A stretch of 6,280 nucleotides of DNA, taken from NCBI GenBank assembly GCA_030630585.1, contig DAOVMU010000094.1:1-6280 (forward strand), read 5' to 3'. The position numbers were made by a program, and so were the translations under genes. Each line of letters starts with the position of its first letter. Within the stretch, counting starts at the first letter, position 1. The stretch is from Candidatus Bathyarchaeota archaeon (GTDB lineage Archaea > Thermoproteota > Bathyarchaeia > Bathyarchaeales > Bathycorpusculaceae). The notes under the pieces were generated by a model. The model made no database searches, was not told the origin of the DNA, and saw only the letters and a list, made by a program, of their open reading frames with translations. Below, in pieces: positions 1-5,860 of the stretch.

Positions 1-160
1 AACCTCTACCATAACCTCGACCAAATCCTCTGCCGAAACCTCTGCCATATCCGGGTATTGGATTCATGAATCCGGGAACAGGATAACCTGCACAGTAGCC
101 TGCTGCTCTTCCAGTCATGGGTCCTAAACCCCTAGGTCCTGTTCTATCTCCTCTTGGCAT
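1..160 (-). CDS. DUF5320 family protein, N-terminal part (runs off left edge)
   Basis: The visible 53 residues begin MPRGDRTGPRGLGPMTGRAA and continue through GYCAGYP, the typical opening of DUF5320 proteins. They then pass into a Gly/Arg/aromatic repeat, GRGFGRGFGRGYGRG, near residues 39-53. Family members usually continue with a charged coiled-coil C-terminus, which would lie beyond the window. The biochemical role is unknown. Such genes commonly neighbour DUF134 regulators and NifX/NifB-like or Mrp/NBP35-like Fe-S genes, which suggests a metal-cofactor connection by context only. The ATG at 160-158 is chosen because the conserved start motif begins there and a GAGGTGA ribosome binding site lies 8 bases upstream. 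The gene is divergent from the DUF134 gene. Confidence 0.88.
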   Translation of the reverse strand, partial: MPRGDRTGPRGLGPMTGRAAGYCAGYPVPGFMNPIPGYGRGFGRGFGRGYGRG

Positions 161-168
161 TCTTTATT

Positions 169-175
169 TCACCTC
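169..175 (-). promoter_or_regulatory. Shine-Dalgarno site of the DUF5320 gene
   Basis: The plus strand reads tcacctc, so the minus strand reads GAGGTGA, 8 bases before the ATG at 160. It fixes the start together with the conserved MPRGDRTGP motif. Confidence 0.7.
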
Positions 176-221
176 TATTTTCGTGTTTATGCACGTTTTA
201 CAATTATGGGAGTATGCACAG

Positions 222-234
222 AAATATATAAAAG
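222..234 (+). promoter_or_regulatory. TATA-box promoter of the DUF134 gene
   Basis: AAATATATAAAAG is a good archaeal TATA element. It lies about 45 bases before the ATG at 274, which predicts a start of transcription near 254 and a short leader. The core TATATA is self-complementary, so the same site could also serve the divergent DUF5320 gene. No transcript data are available from the sequence. Confidence 0.55.
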
Positions 235-273
235 TTGCGCTGGGATATACATAAACAGTATAAGGGACAGCTG

Positions 274-576
274 ATGTGGCGACAAGGACACAGACGAAGA
301 CGCGGCAGAAGAGGAAGATTCCCGAAACCAGTTACGCTAGGAATGACTCCGCCAATAACAGGCTTGACTCCTAATCCACCGAGCGGCCTCAGATCAATTT
401 TCATAGACCGAGCGGAACTGGAAGCTTTTAGACTTGCCGACCTAGAAGGATTGTCGCAAGAAGAAGCAGGACAGAGAATGGGTGTTTCTAGGGGAACCGT
501 GTGGAGGCTACTGCAAAGTGCAAGGAGAAAAACAGCTCAAGCACTCACGGAAGGAAGACCTCTTCAAATAGTCTAG
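274..576 (+). CDS. DUF134 (UPF0251) family helix-turn-helix protein
   Basis: The protein has 100 residues, a normal length for this family. It opens with a very basic stretch (GHRRRRGRRGRF, residues 5-16), then a Pro/Gly-rich linker to about residue 40. The signature AELEAFRLADLEGLSQEEAG spans residues 47-66, followed by MGVSRGTVWRLLQSARRK (69-86). Residues about 60-81 form a sigma-70 region 4-like helix-turn-helix. It is probably a DNA-binding regulator, but the family's target is not established. The start is placed at ATG 274 rather than TTG 235, because TTG 235 lies next to the TATA element and the basic N-terminus typical of the family begins at 274. The ribosome binding site is weak (AGGGA). 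Its divergent DUF5320 neighbour is a frequent partner. Confidence 0.85.
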   Translation: MWRQGHRRRRGRRGRFPKPVTLGMTPPITGLTPNPPSGLRSIFIDRAELEAFRLADLEGLSQEEAGQRMGVSRGTVWRLLQSARRKTAQALTEGRPLQIV

Positions 577-688
577 CGTGCATTTGGGACCAGATCTTGT
601 CAGCGCGCACTTGAACAAACTCAATACAACAGCTCACCATGGCGTTAAAGCAGCAGATGCTTAAAGAAATCCGTGAAAACAGTAGCCA

Positions 689-762
689 AAAAAGTATAAA
701 TTCGCACCTAGAGCATGGTAGCCCGGGAGAGACCATCGCCTACGCTATAATTTATACTTTTT
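689..762. repeat. Interrupted palindrome with perfect 14-bp arms
   Basis: AAAAAGTATAAATT at 689-702 is the exact reverse complement of AATTTATACTTTTT at 749-762. Inside, in the same register, ATGGT (715-719) matches ACCAT (732-736) and TAG (709-711) matches CTA (740-742). The centre holds CCCGGG. Each arm also resembles an archaeal TATA box. It could be a regulatory hairpin, opposed promoters, or a tiny inverted-repeat element. No clear target-site duplication flanks it. Confidence 0.8.
746..757 (+). promoter_or_regulatory. Possible TATA element for the small Cys ORFs
   Basis: TATAATTTATAC lies about 90 bases before the small ORF at 844 and coincides with the right arm of the palindrome. A second weak candidate, GTATTTACA at 796-804, lies closer to the ribosome binding site. 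Which one is used cannot be decided from the sequence. Confidence 0.3.
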
Positions 763-837
763 ATCGAGGGCATTTCGCTCATTTCCCCTTTTCTTGTATT
801 TACACCAAAATGAGGTTTCGTTTGGGAAAAATGGTTT

Positions 838-843
838 GGAGGT
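838..843 (+). promoter_or_regulatory. Strong Shine-Dalgarno site before the first small ORF
   Basis: GGAGGT is a full-strength site. In-frame candidates just after it are TTG 844, TTG 847 and ATT 850, at spacings of 0, 3 and 6 bases. The exact start is therefore uncertain by one or two codons. The site itself is the best evidence that this reading frame is translated. Confidence 0.6.
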
Positions 844-1032
844 TTGTTGATTGGTTGCAAGGATTGTGACTATAGGCACAAGAGGTTTGTAGAGTTGATT
901 AGGCAGGTTGCCCATGATGTGGCTTACGAGGTTATGGACGAGCATTTGGATGATTATAAGCATAAGGAGAAGCCTGCTGAAATTTTTGAGGTTGGAGGTT
1001 TAAGCCTTGGGAAGAACAAAGACAGTTGTTAA
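844..1032 (+). CDS. Small hypothetical protein with N-terminal CxxC
   Basis: The product of about 60-62 residues is not recognised. It begins with a CKDC pair at residues 5-8, continues with a charged, helix-like stretch (RFVELIRQVAHDVAYEVMDE), and ends with a single Cys before TAA. A strong GGAGGT site immediately precedes the TTG-type start, and codon use looks protein-like. No ATG is available between the upstream in-frame TGA at 811 and the Cys pair. A metal-binding role for the two close cysteines is only a guess. The next ORF follows in the same frame directly after the stop. Confidence 0.55.
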   Translation: MLIGCKDCDYRHKRFVELIRQVAHDVAYEVMDEHLDDYKHKEKPAEIFEVGGLSLGKNKDSC

Positions 1033-1236
1033 GTGCCAATTCAAGAGACAAGATGCTGGCGTTGCCAGCTGCTTGAACAAGTCCAAGTTGAAGACTCTAA
1101 AGGTGATGTTGTTGAAATGTTTAGGTGCCCAAAGAATATGGTTTTGCCTTGGCTGCTTCCGCCGTTTAGCGCGCGCGCTTTTGCTAGAAGACTTAGAAAA
1201 CCGCTATATGTGTTCTTCAATCACATGGTTTATTGA
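1033..1236 (+). CDS. Small hypothetical protein, partial zinc-ribbon-like Cys pattern
   Basis: The product of 67 residues starts at a GTG that directly abuts the TAA of the preceding ORF, in the same frame. It shows CWRC at residues 8-11, a short beta-like segment (VQVEDSKGDVVEMFRC), and a lone Cys at 32. This resembles a zinc ribbon that has lost its last ligand (CPKN rather than CPxC). The rest is hydrophobic and basic (LPWLLPPFSARAFARRLRK). No separate ribosome binding site is evident, so translation would depend on reinitiation or readthrough. The last 33 bases overlap the 3' end of the convergent korB gene. The family is not recognised. It may be a separate gene or the second half of an interrupted one. 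Confidence 0.45.
   Translation: MPIQETRCWRCQLLEQVQVEDSKGDVVEMFRCPKNMVLPWLLPPFSARAFARRLRKPLYVFFNHMVY
1168..1179. repeat. 12-bp perfect palindrome with alternating GC core
   Basis: AGCGCGCGCGCT is fully self-complementary and has no loop. It stands out in moderately AT-rich DNA and lies within the second small ORF, about 25 bases beyond the korB stop. It lacks a following T run long enough for a terminator on either strand. Confidence 0.6.
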
Positions 1237-2049
1237 TGGGATTTCTTTTTCATAAGCTGGTATTTTGCCTTTCAATAATTGGTCTTCAAAAGTTTTTCGT
1301 TCTATCTTGTAAAAGATGCCTATAGGAATTCTCTCTTTTTCATCTGCTCTCTCCCAGGCAGCTCTAAAATCTTTGGTGTCATGTCCTTTCTCGTTGAGAT
1401 AATAAATACGCTCTCTTAGGAACTGTGTCGTATCATGGTATGTCTTACAAGGTTGAAGTACATCTATGAAGGAAAAACCGTGATGCTTTACGGCTTCTTT
1501 GATGAGACTTGTAAGATGTTTTATGTCAAAAGAAAAGCCTCTAGCTACAAAAGTCGCGCCAGACGTGAGCATCAGATGAATAGGATTGAGGGGAACCTCG
1601 ATGTTTCCCTTTGGCATAGCCTTAGTACTGAAACCTAAAGAACTTGTAGCTGTTGCTTGCCCTGTTGTCAGCGCAAAAACTTCATTATCGTGAATGATCA
1701 TCGTAATGTCTATGTTCCTTTTCGCCGAATACACAAGATGACTGATTCCTTCATTATACGCATCACCATCACCAGCAAATCCTATCACTTTCAAATTCGG
1801 ATTAGCAATTTTCATTCCGCTAATTATCGGCGGGACTCTTCCATGGAGCACATCAAAACTGTTAACGTTGATGTAATCAACTATCTTGTTATGACACCCT
1901 ATACCTGACGCTATAACTATGTTCTCATGTCTAGTTTCTCCGGAATCAACTAATTCTTGGATTGCACGCTTTACAGCAGTGAGAATACCAAAATCTCCAC
2001 ATCCTCTGCACCAAGTCTTTTCAGCAGGCGTATCTAATTCTAGTTTCAT
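1204..2049 (-). CDS. korB: 2-oxoacid:ferredoxin oxidoreductase beta subunit
   Basis: The 281-residue protein is the thiamine-diphosphate-binding beta subunit. With the alpha subunit it oxidatively decarboxylates a 2-oxoacid to acyl-CoA and CO2 and reduces ferredoxin in the cytoplasm. Four cysteines expected to hold one [4Fe-4S] cluster are present: WCRGC (C14, C17), GIGC (C52) and LQPC (C201). The TPP/magnesium motif GDGDAYN is at 93-99. LHGRVPP (68-74) and DNEVFALTTGQ (121-131) match the family, although FALT replaces the more usual YGLT. Length is normal for the two-subunit archaeal type. The ATG overlaps the alpha stop as ATGA, with a GAGGGTG site 5 bases upstream. Whether the substrate is 2-oxoglutarate, pyruvate or broader is not decided by the sequence. 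Confidence 0.93.
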   Translation of the reverse strand: MKLELDTPAEKTWCRGCGDFGILTAVKRAIQELVDSGETRHENIVIASGIGCHNKIVDYINVNSFDVLHGRVPPIISGMKIANPNLKVIGFAGDGDAYNEGISHLVYSAKRNIDITMIIHDNEVFALTTGQATATSSLGFSTKAMPKGNIEVPLNPIHLMLTSGATFVARGFSFDIKHLTSLIKEAVKHHGFSFIDVLQPCKTYHDTTQFLRERIYYLNEKGHDTKDFRAAWERADEKERIPIGIFYKIERKTFEDQLLKGKIPAYEKEIPSINHVIEEHI

Positions 2050-3731
2050 TCAAGCACCCTCTCTATCCTGTTGGCAAGGTCTTCTGGGTCAAAAGGCCTA
2101 GAGTCGTACTTTAATATTTTCTTATTAACTAGAAAACCTGTTTCTTCACGAAGTAGCGAGGCAAATTGTCCGGTGGAATTACATTCAACTGATATAACGT
2201 TTTTTACTTTATCAAGATGTTTTTCAACCTCCCAAACCGGAAACGGCTTGGGATAGATGACATGAAGGAACTTGAACTTCCGCTTCAGAAGCTTCATTGC
2301 TTCTAGAACAGCTCCTTTCGCCGATCCCCATGAAACTATCAGATTATCCGCATCTTTTTCGCCGTATATTTTAACAGTTTCTCTTGATCGAAGATCTGCA
2401 GCTATCTGAGCATATTTTCTAAGCCTCTTCTCCTGCATCTTGTTTATTAATTCAGGTTCGTCTATTGCATATCCACTAGGGTTATGCTCGTAACTGTTAA
2501 CCTTTATAACTGCCTCAGGAGTGCCTGGAAAAGCTAAGGGCGATATCCCATCCTCTGTAAGCTCGTACCTCTTGTAGCCGCCTCCACCATTAGCCATCTT
2601 CACTTCTTCTTTACTCACGTTATTTTCGTCGATTGATGTTGTTTTGTAACTTTCGGACAAATGCTTGTCGGATAAAACTATTACCGGAATTTGATATTTC
2701 CATGCCAAGTTTAAAGCTTCAGCGGTTTTGTAGAAAGCCTCCTCCGTATCACCAGGAGCCACAACTACCTTCGGAAAATCTCCATGTCCTGCGTTGACTA
2801 CGAATTTCAGGTCCGCTTGGGATGTATAAGTAGCAACTCCTGTTGATGGCCCGCCTCGTTGGCATTCGACAATCACCAATGGAACCTCCGTCATTCCCGA
2901 CATGCTAATTGCTTCTTGCATAAGGGCAAAACCTCCGCCAGAGCTGGCAACCATCGATCGAGCACCAGCATAGGAAGCGCCCAGCGCCATAATTATCACG
3001 GCAATCTCATTCTCTGGCTGTACTACTGTGAGACCCAGCTTATCTTGATGACCAGCCAAATAATGCAGGATAGATGTGGAAGGGGTCATTGGATATGCAA
3101 TATAGACTTTAAGCCCAGCCTTTACGGCTCCAAGCGCTATAGCTTGGTTTCCTGTGAGCAAGGGTTTAGGCAAGCGATCTATTCTTTTTATTTCACCGAT
3201 TCGGTCAAAATTTTTCTCTGCATATTCGTATCCTTTTTTAGCGAGCGCCAAATTTTTTGGTGCCTTTTCCCTATAAATTTTAGTTAAAACAGCGTTTACT
3301 TTTGTAAGATCCAATCCGTAAAGATACGCCACCACTCCTATCAATGCAGAGTTTCGCATTATTTTTAGACCTTTAATTTCCTCCACCATCTTTAAAAGTG
3401 GAATCGAAAGTGCCTTGCCTGAACCACAATATTTTACTTCCTCTGAATCAAAAAGCACACGGCCGTTACTAACCAGTTCTTTCTCATGTAGATCTATAGT
3501 TTTTTGATCTAAAGCCGCTATTAGATCAACTTTCTCGTAATGACTCCAAGTTTCTTTTGATGACGATCTTATCTGAGAAAAGTTGTGTCCTCCTTGAATC
3601 AAGGATTGGTAATCATCGCGGATGAAGACGTTCAAGCCATGTCGATTAAGTATTCTGCCGATAATATATCCTGTGCTCCGTACACCTTCTCCTGCCTTTC
3701 CTCCTACAAGCAATGAGACTTCATCTAACAT
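2046..3731 (-). CDS. korA: 2-oxoacid:ferredoxin oxidoreductase, fused gamma-alpha subunit
   Basis: The 561-residue protein joins two domains. The gamma domain spans about 1-180, with GGKAGEGVRSTGYIIG near 10-25 and the QGGHNFSQIR segment at 46-55. The alpha pyrophosphate/pyrimidine domain starts near 192 (LTGNQAIALGA). The family hallmark YPMTPST is at 213-219, QPENE at 239-243, and SSGGGFALM at 263-271. A C-terminal transketolase-like domain begins near 463 (NLIVSWGS). This fused gamma-alpha plus beta arrangement is typical of Sulfolobus-type enzymes. The subunit helps hold thiamine diphosphate and CoA and pairs with the beta product, whose start it overlaps by 4 bases. AAAGGAG lies 11 bases before the ATG. 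No delta (ferredoxin-like) subunit gene is visible in the window. Confidence 0.94.
   Translation of the reverse strand: MLDEVSLLVGGKAGEGVRSTGYIIGRILNRHGLNVFIRDDYQSLIQGGHNFSQIRSSSKETWSHYEKVDLIAALDQKTIDLHEKELVSNGRVLFDSEEVKYCGSGKALSIPLLKMVEEIKGLKIMRNSALIGVVAYLYGLDLTKVNAVLTKIYREKAPKNLALAKKGYEYAEKNFDRIGEIKRIDRLPKPLLTGNQAIALGAVKAGLKVYIAYPMTPSTSILHYLAGHQDKLGLTVVQPENEIAVIIMALGASYAGARSMVASSGGGFALMQEAISMSGMTEVPLVIVECQRGGPSTGVATYTSQADLKFVVNAGHGDFPKVVVAPGDTEEAFYKTAEALNLAWKYQIPVIVLSDKHLSESYKTTSIDENNVSKEEVKMANGGGGYKRYELTEDGISPLAFPGTPEAVIKVNSYEHNPSGYAIDEPELINKMQEKRLRKYAQIAADLRSRETVKIYGEKDADNLIVSWGSAKGAVLEAMKLLKRKFKFLHVIYPKPFPVWEVEKHLDKVKNVISVECNSTGQFASLLREETGFLVNKKILKYDSRPFDPEDLANRIERVLE
2055..2061 (-). promoter_or_regulatory. 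Shine-Dalgarno site of korB inside the korA end
   Basis: The minus strand reads GAGGGTG 5 bases before the korB ATG. It is embedded in the last codons of korA, consistent with coupled translation. Confidence 0.65.
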
Positions 3732-3742
3732 TTTAACATCAA

Positions 3743-3749
3743 CTCCTTT
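3743..3749 (-). promoter_or_regulatory. Shine-Dalgarno site of korA
   Basis: The minus strand reads AAAGGAG 11 bases before the korA ATG at 3731. An ATG at 3739 is in another frame and meets a stop within five codons, so 3731 is preferred. Confidence 0.6.
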
Positions 3750-3763
3750 GAAATCTCGTCTCT

Positions 3764-3773
3764 CATATAAAAG
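3764..3773 (-). promoter_or_regulatory. TATA-like element upstream of korA
   Basis: The minus strand reads CCTTTTATATG about 35-40 bases before the korA ATG. If used, transcription would begin close to the ribosome binding site, giving a very short leader. CTTTAATTCC at about 3802-3811 is a second weaker candidate that would leave a longer leader. Confidence 0.4.
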
Positions 3774-3864
3774 GTTTCATATTCTAACCAAGAGCTAGAA
3801 AAGGAATTAAAGTGAAGTTCAGCCTTCTTACATGTGAATTGCGCCGTACGTAAGAGGGTGACTA

Positions 3865-3951
3865 TCAAACGCAAGCAATTGATTGAAATTTCATGTCTAG
3901 CGTGGAAACAGCGAGTAACAGAAGGAACATAACAAAGTCTACGATATGCAA
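3865..3951 (-). CDS. Possible 28-residue hydrophobic small protein
   Basis: A TTG at 3951-3949 lies 8 bases after a full GGAGGT site and opens a 28-codon frame ending in TGA. The product has a hydrophobic run, IVDFVMFLLLLAVSTL (residues 3-18), that could cross a membrane once, then a short polar tail with one Cys. It starts 28 bases after the herA stop, so it would share that transcript. The family is not recognised, and an overlapping 75-codon frame from ATT 3952 uses the same ribosome binding site. Length and composition alone cannot exclude chance. Confidence 0.25.
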   Translation of the reverse strand: MHIVDFVMFLLLLAVSTLDMKFQSIACV

Positions 3952-3959
3952 TTGTATAA

Positions 3960-3965
3960 ACCTCC
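3960..3965 (-). promoter_or_regulatory. Orphan-looking strong Shine-Dalgarno site after herA
   Basis: The minus strand reads GGAGGT 14 bases beyond the herA stop codon and more than 200 bases before korA. No large ORF follows with an ATG, so it either serves the small TTG frame at 3951, an ATT-started frame at 3952, or is a leftover of a lost gene. Confidence 0.45.
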
Positions 3966-3979
3966 TAAATTTTCCTTTT

Positions 3980-5860
3980 TTAACCATTATTTTTTAGGTA
4001 TTTTTCTATTTCGTTTTCTGCGTTGTCTGCTTTAATGAATATCGGCACGTTTTCTATGCCAGTAGCTATGTAGCTTGAAAGAAGCCACTCGCCTGGCGCG
4101 AACTCTAAAGTTTTTTCTAGTATGCCCTTGTCTATCATGAACGTGTCGCTGATTAGTGCACGGTCGTACGGTCGTGGCAATGTGCCTACAAAGTATGTGT
4201 GAAGCTGTTGTAGAGCGTTGGTGTTTAAGTAGGCAATGCGCTGCGTGGCTATGCACGCTCCTAAACCGTACTTTCTTCCTTGCCTAAGCAAAGTTTCAAC
4301 ATACCTAGAACATTTGGCATCCATGCCTGACGAGCCGCTTAAGCTTGGTATAAACTCTTGTGCCTCGTCGAAAACCAGTAGAATGTATGGCTTAACTTGA
4401 AATCTACGCTTTCTCCTCACAAGTAAATCTTGTGTTAGTGTCACAACAAGGTTTTTTATTATGAACGGGTCTGAAATTGAAACGCAGACAAGCCTTGCTT
4501 CACCTTCTAGCAGTTGGCGGATTTTCTCCGCCGTCAATCCACGCGTGTCTTTTTTCTCTTTTTCTTGTTTTTTTCTTATCCTATCAATAATTGTGTTTCT
4601 CGTGGTTGCCCATGCAAATAAACCGCTTCTTTCAGAAACCTTGAACTCTTGAACAGCCTCGGTAGCAACCGCATCTATGTAATTCACAAAGTTTTCGCTT
4701 ACCTCTTGGTTTTCACTTAAGCCATGTTCTTCCGAATACTCAAATATGGCATCATGTATTTTATCTATAGCGTTCATGTAATGTGGTCTGCTAATGTTGT
4801 CTTTTCTCTGAGCTTTAAGCTCATCCAAAAATCGGGTATAGGTAGGAACCTTCTGCCTAGGCATTTTGTAATAGGCAAGTTTATTCTGCTCCATTATACG
4901 CTTTAACCCAGCTTTAATTCTTTCATCAGTCTCGTATTCTCTTGGTTTAACAATGGAATTGAAAAACTGTTCTAGAACGTCGATTTTGTGTTCAAGAATA
5001 ATTTTTGCTGGAACATTCGGGTCTGCTAGTATATCCAGTAATAAGAAGACGTATTCGCAGCTTATGTCAAAAATTATGACTTTTGTGTCCTTTGTATGGA
5101 GCAAGATACGTCTAAGGACATCTGACATTAAATTGCTTTTTCCGCCGCCTGTGAAGGCGAAAACGCCGAAGTGATAGCGGATAAGTTTCTCAAAATCGAC
5201 GTATATTGGGATGACGGTTTTGCTTGTCTCAAACATTTTTATTATTCCGAGCCTCGGGTCGGCTCTGGCATTTTCTACGGTTTGAGAAGGATCTACACCA
5301 AATTTTTCAGTTACCTTCTGGTTGTACATGCGGTTTATCATGTTGCTATTTAAAACGTAGATTGGACTACCAACGATGGGATATGAGAAGCCTTTGACAA
5401 ACTTGAATTCACAGTTTTTGTACATTATTAAGTCATAGTTTATTGGAATTGCATTTATCTGAATCATCATCATAGATGTGTCGTCTGTCTGCCAATCCAT
5501 CTCGGACTGCTCTATAATCTCAAACTGCATAGGATAATAACCGTGGTCTGACAAGCCGCGTAAGCCAAAATGTTCAGGCCAAACCCTGCTAATCTCCATT
5601 AGCGTGTATCTTTCCTCGTCTTGTTCCGACTGCTTGAAATTTTTAACAGCTAGAAGCATGCCCTCCTCCATGAGTCCCATGAGGTTTTTTTGGTATTCAA
5701 CTTTGATGCGGCAATGGTAACGAGATCCTGTGCCTCCAAGTTTGGTTTCTTCAGCACCACCAAAATATTTTGGAATTACGGCGGCCAATCTCCCGTGGAA
5801 TCTGTCATCGAAATCTGTGAAGCAGAAAATGTTAAATTCTTTCTCTTCTTGCGGCTTCAA
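3980..5860 (-). CDS. herA: HerA-like ATPase (DUF87, FtsK-HerA superfamily)
   Basis: The 626-residue protein resembles the hexameric DNA translocase HerA. HerA works with the nuclease NurA, and often Mre11-Rad50, in DNA-end resection. Residues about 10-100 look like the HAS-barrel (FHGRLAAVIPKYFGG). Walker A is AFTGGGKSN at 235-243 with K241, where the first glycine of GxxGxGKS is alanine. Walker B is YILLVFDEA at 492-500 with D498 and E499. RQGRKYGLGACIATQR (526-541) and TLPRPYDRALI (560-570) match the C-terminal conserved blocks. It is longer than typical HerA, with about 250 residues between Walker A and B, including a charged helical part. The TTG start at 5860 is supported by GAGGAG 8 bases upstream; no earlier plausible Met exists before the barrel. 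It overlaps the upstream gene by 29 bases. Confidence 0.85.
   Translation of the reverse strand: MKPQEEKEFNIFCFTDFDDRFHGRLAAVIPKYFGGAEETKLGGTGSRYHCRIKVEYQKNLMGLMEEGMLLAVKNFKQSEQDEERYTLMEISRVWPEHFGLRGLSDHGYYPMQFEIIEQSEMDWQTDDTSMMMIQINAIPINYDLIMYKNCEFKFVKGFSYPIVGSPIYVLNSNMINRMYNQKVTEKFGVDPSQTVENARADPRLGIIKMFETSKTVIPIYVDFEKLIRYHFGVFAFTGGGKSNLMSDVLRRILLHTKDTKVIIFDISCEYVFLLLDILADPNVPAKIILEHKIDVLEQFFNSIVKPREYETDERIKAGLKRIMEQNKLAYYKMPRQKVPTYTRFLDELKAQRKDNISRPHYMNAIDKIHDAIFEYSEEHGLSENQEVSENFVNYIDAVATEAVQEFKVSERSGLFAWATTRNTIIDRIRKKQEKEKKDTRGLTAEKIRQLLEGEARLVCVSISDPFIIKNLVVTLTQDLLVRRKRRFQVKPYILLVFDEAQEFIPSLSGSSGMDAKCSRYVETLLRQGRKYGLGACIATQRIAYLNTNALQQLHTYFVGTLPRPYDRALISDTFMIDKGILEKTLEFAPGEWLLSSYIATGIENVPIFIKADNAENEIEKYLKNNG

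Larger units (their letters stand above)
577..843. other. Gene-poor stretch with an interrupted palindrome
   Basis: No convincing gene is visible. An ATG-started frame from 639 to 869 (76 codons) and a GTG-started 28-codon frame from 578 to 664 exist. Neither has a ribosome binding site, and they lie in different frames. The stretch contains TATA-like elements, the inverted repeat at 689-762, and the strong ribosome binding site at its right end for the next ORF. No tRNA fold or intrinsic terminator was found after the DUF134 stop. Confidence 0.5.
3732..3979. other. herA-korA intergenic stretch
   Basis: This gap of 248 bases separates two minus-strand genes. It holds the korA promoter candidates, a GGAGGT site close behind the herA stop, and two overlapping minus-strand open frames. 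One is 28 codons from TTG 3951. The other is open for 75 codons from ATT 3952 to the TAG at 3725, running slightly into korA. The minus strand carries an A run, not a T run, just after herA, so no obvious terminator is seen there. Confidence 0.5.

Noticed and set aside
1..60. Tandem-like aacctctgcc/aacctcg repeats at the left edge as a CRISPR or satellite array
   Set aside because: The repetition is explained by the GRGF/GRGY codons of the DUF5320 protein; there are no spacers.
235..273. N-terminal extension of the DUF134 protein from TTG 235
   Set aside because: The TTG immediately follows the TATA element and would lie upstream of the predicted transcription start; family proteins begin with the basic stretch that starts at 274.
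703..748. Possible tRNA or tRNA-like fold on either strand in the palindrome core
   Set aside because: The reverse strand has GGTGCGAAT, which recalls a T loop (GGTTCGAAT), but the flanking bases cannot form a T stem and no acceptor stem or anticodon arm can be drawn.
639..869. 76-codon ATG-started plus-strand frame as a gene
   Set aside because: It has no ribosome binding site, runs through the inverted repeat and its TATA-like arms, and overlaps the strong start signals of the 844 ORF in another frame.
1055..1069. Hairpin GCTGGC-GTT-GCCAGC as a terminator
   Set aside because: The 6-bp stem is real but it lies inside the second small ORF, is not followed by a T run, and stems of this size in coding DNA are common.
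1168..1179. AGCGCGCGCGCT palindrome as a shared bidirectional terminator for the convergent genes
   Set aside because: There is no loop and only four T residues follow on one strand and none on the other; archaeal termination would more likely need a longer T run.
2859..3287. 142-codon plus-strand frame within korA
   Set aside because: It is antisense to a highly conserved gamma-alpha subunit with clear motifs, and its translation shows no recognisable domain.
3945..3958. Imperfect palindrome TATGCAATTGTATA as an operator for korAB
   Set aside because: It is short and AT-rich with a central mismatch pair, lies over 200 bases from korA, and overlaps the likely start of the small frame.
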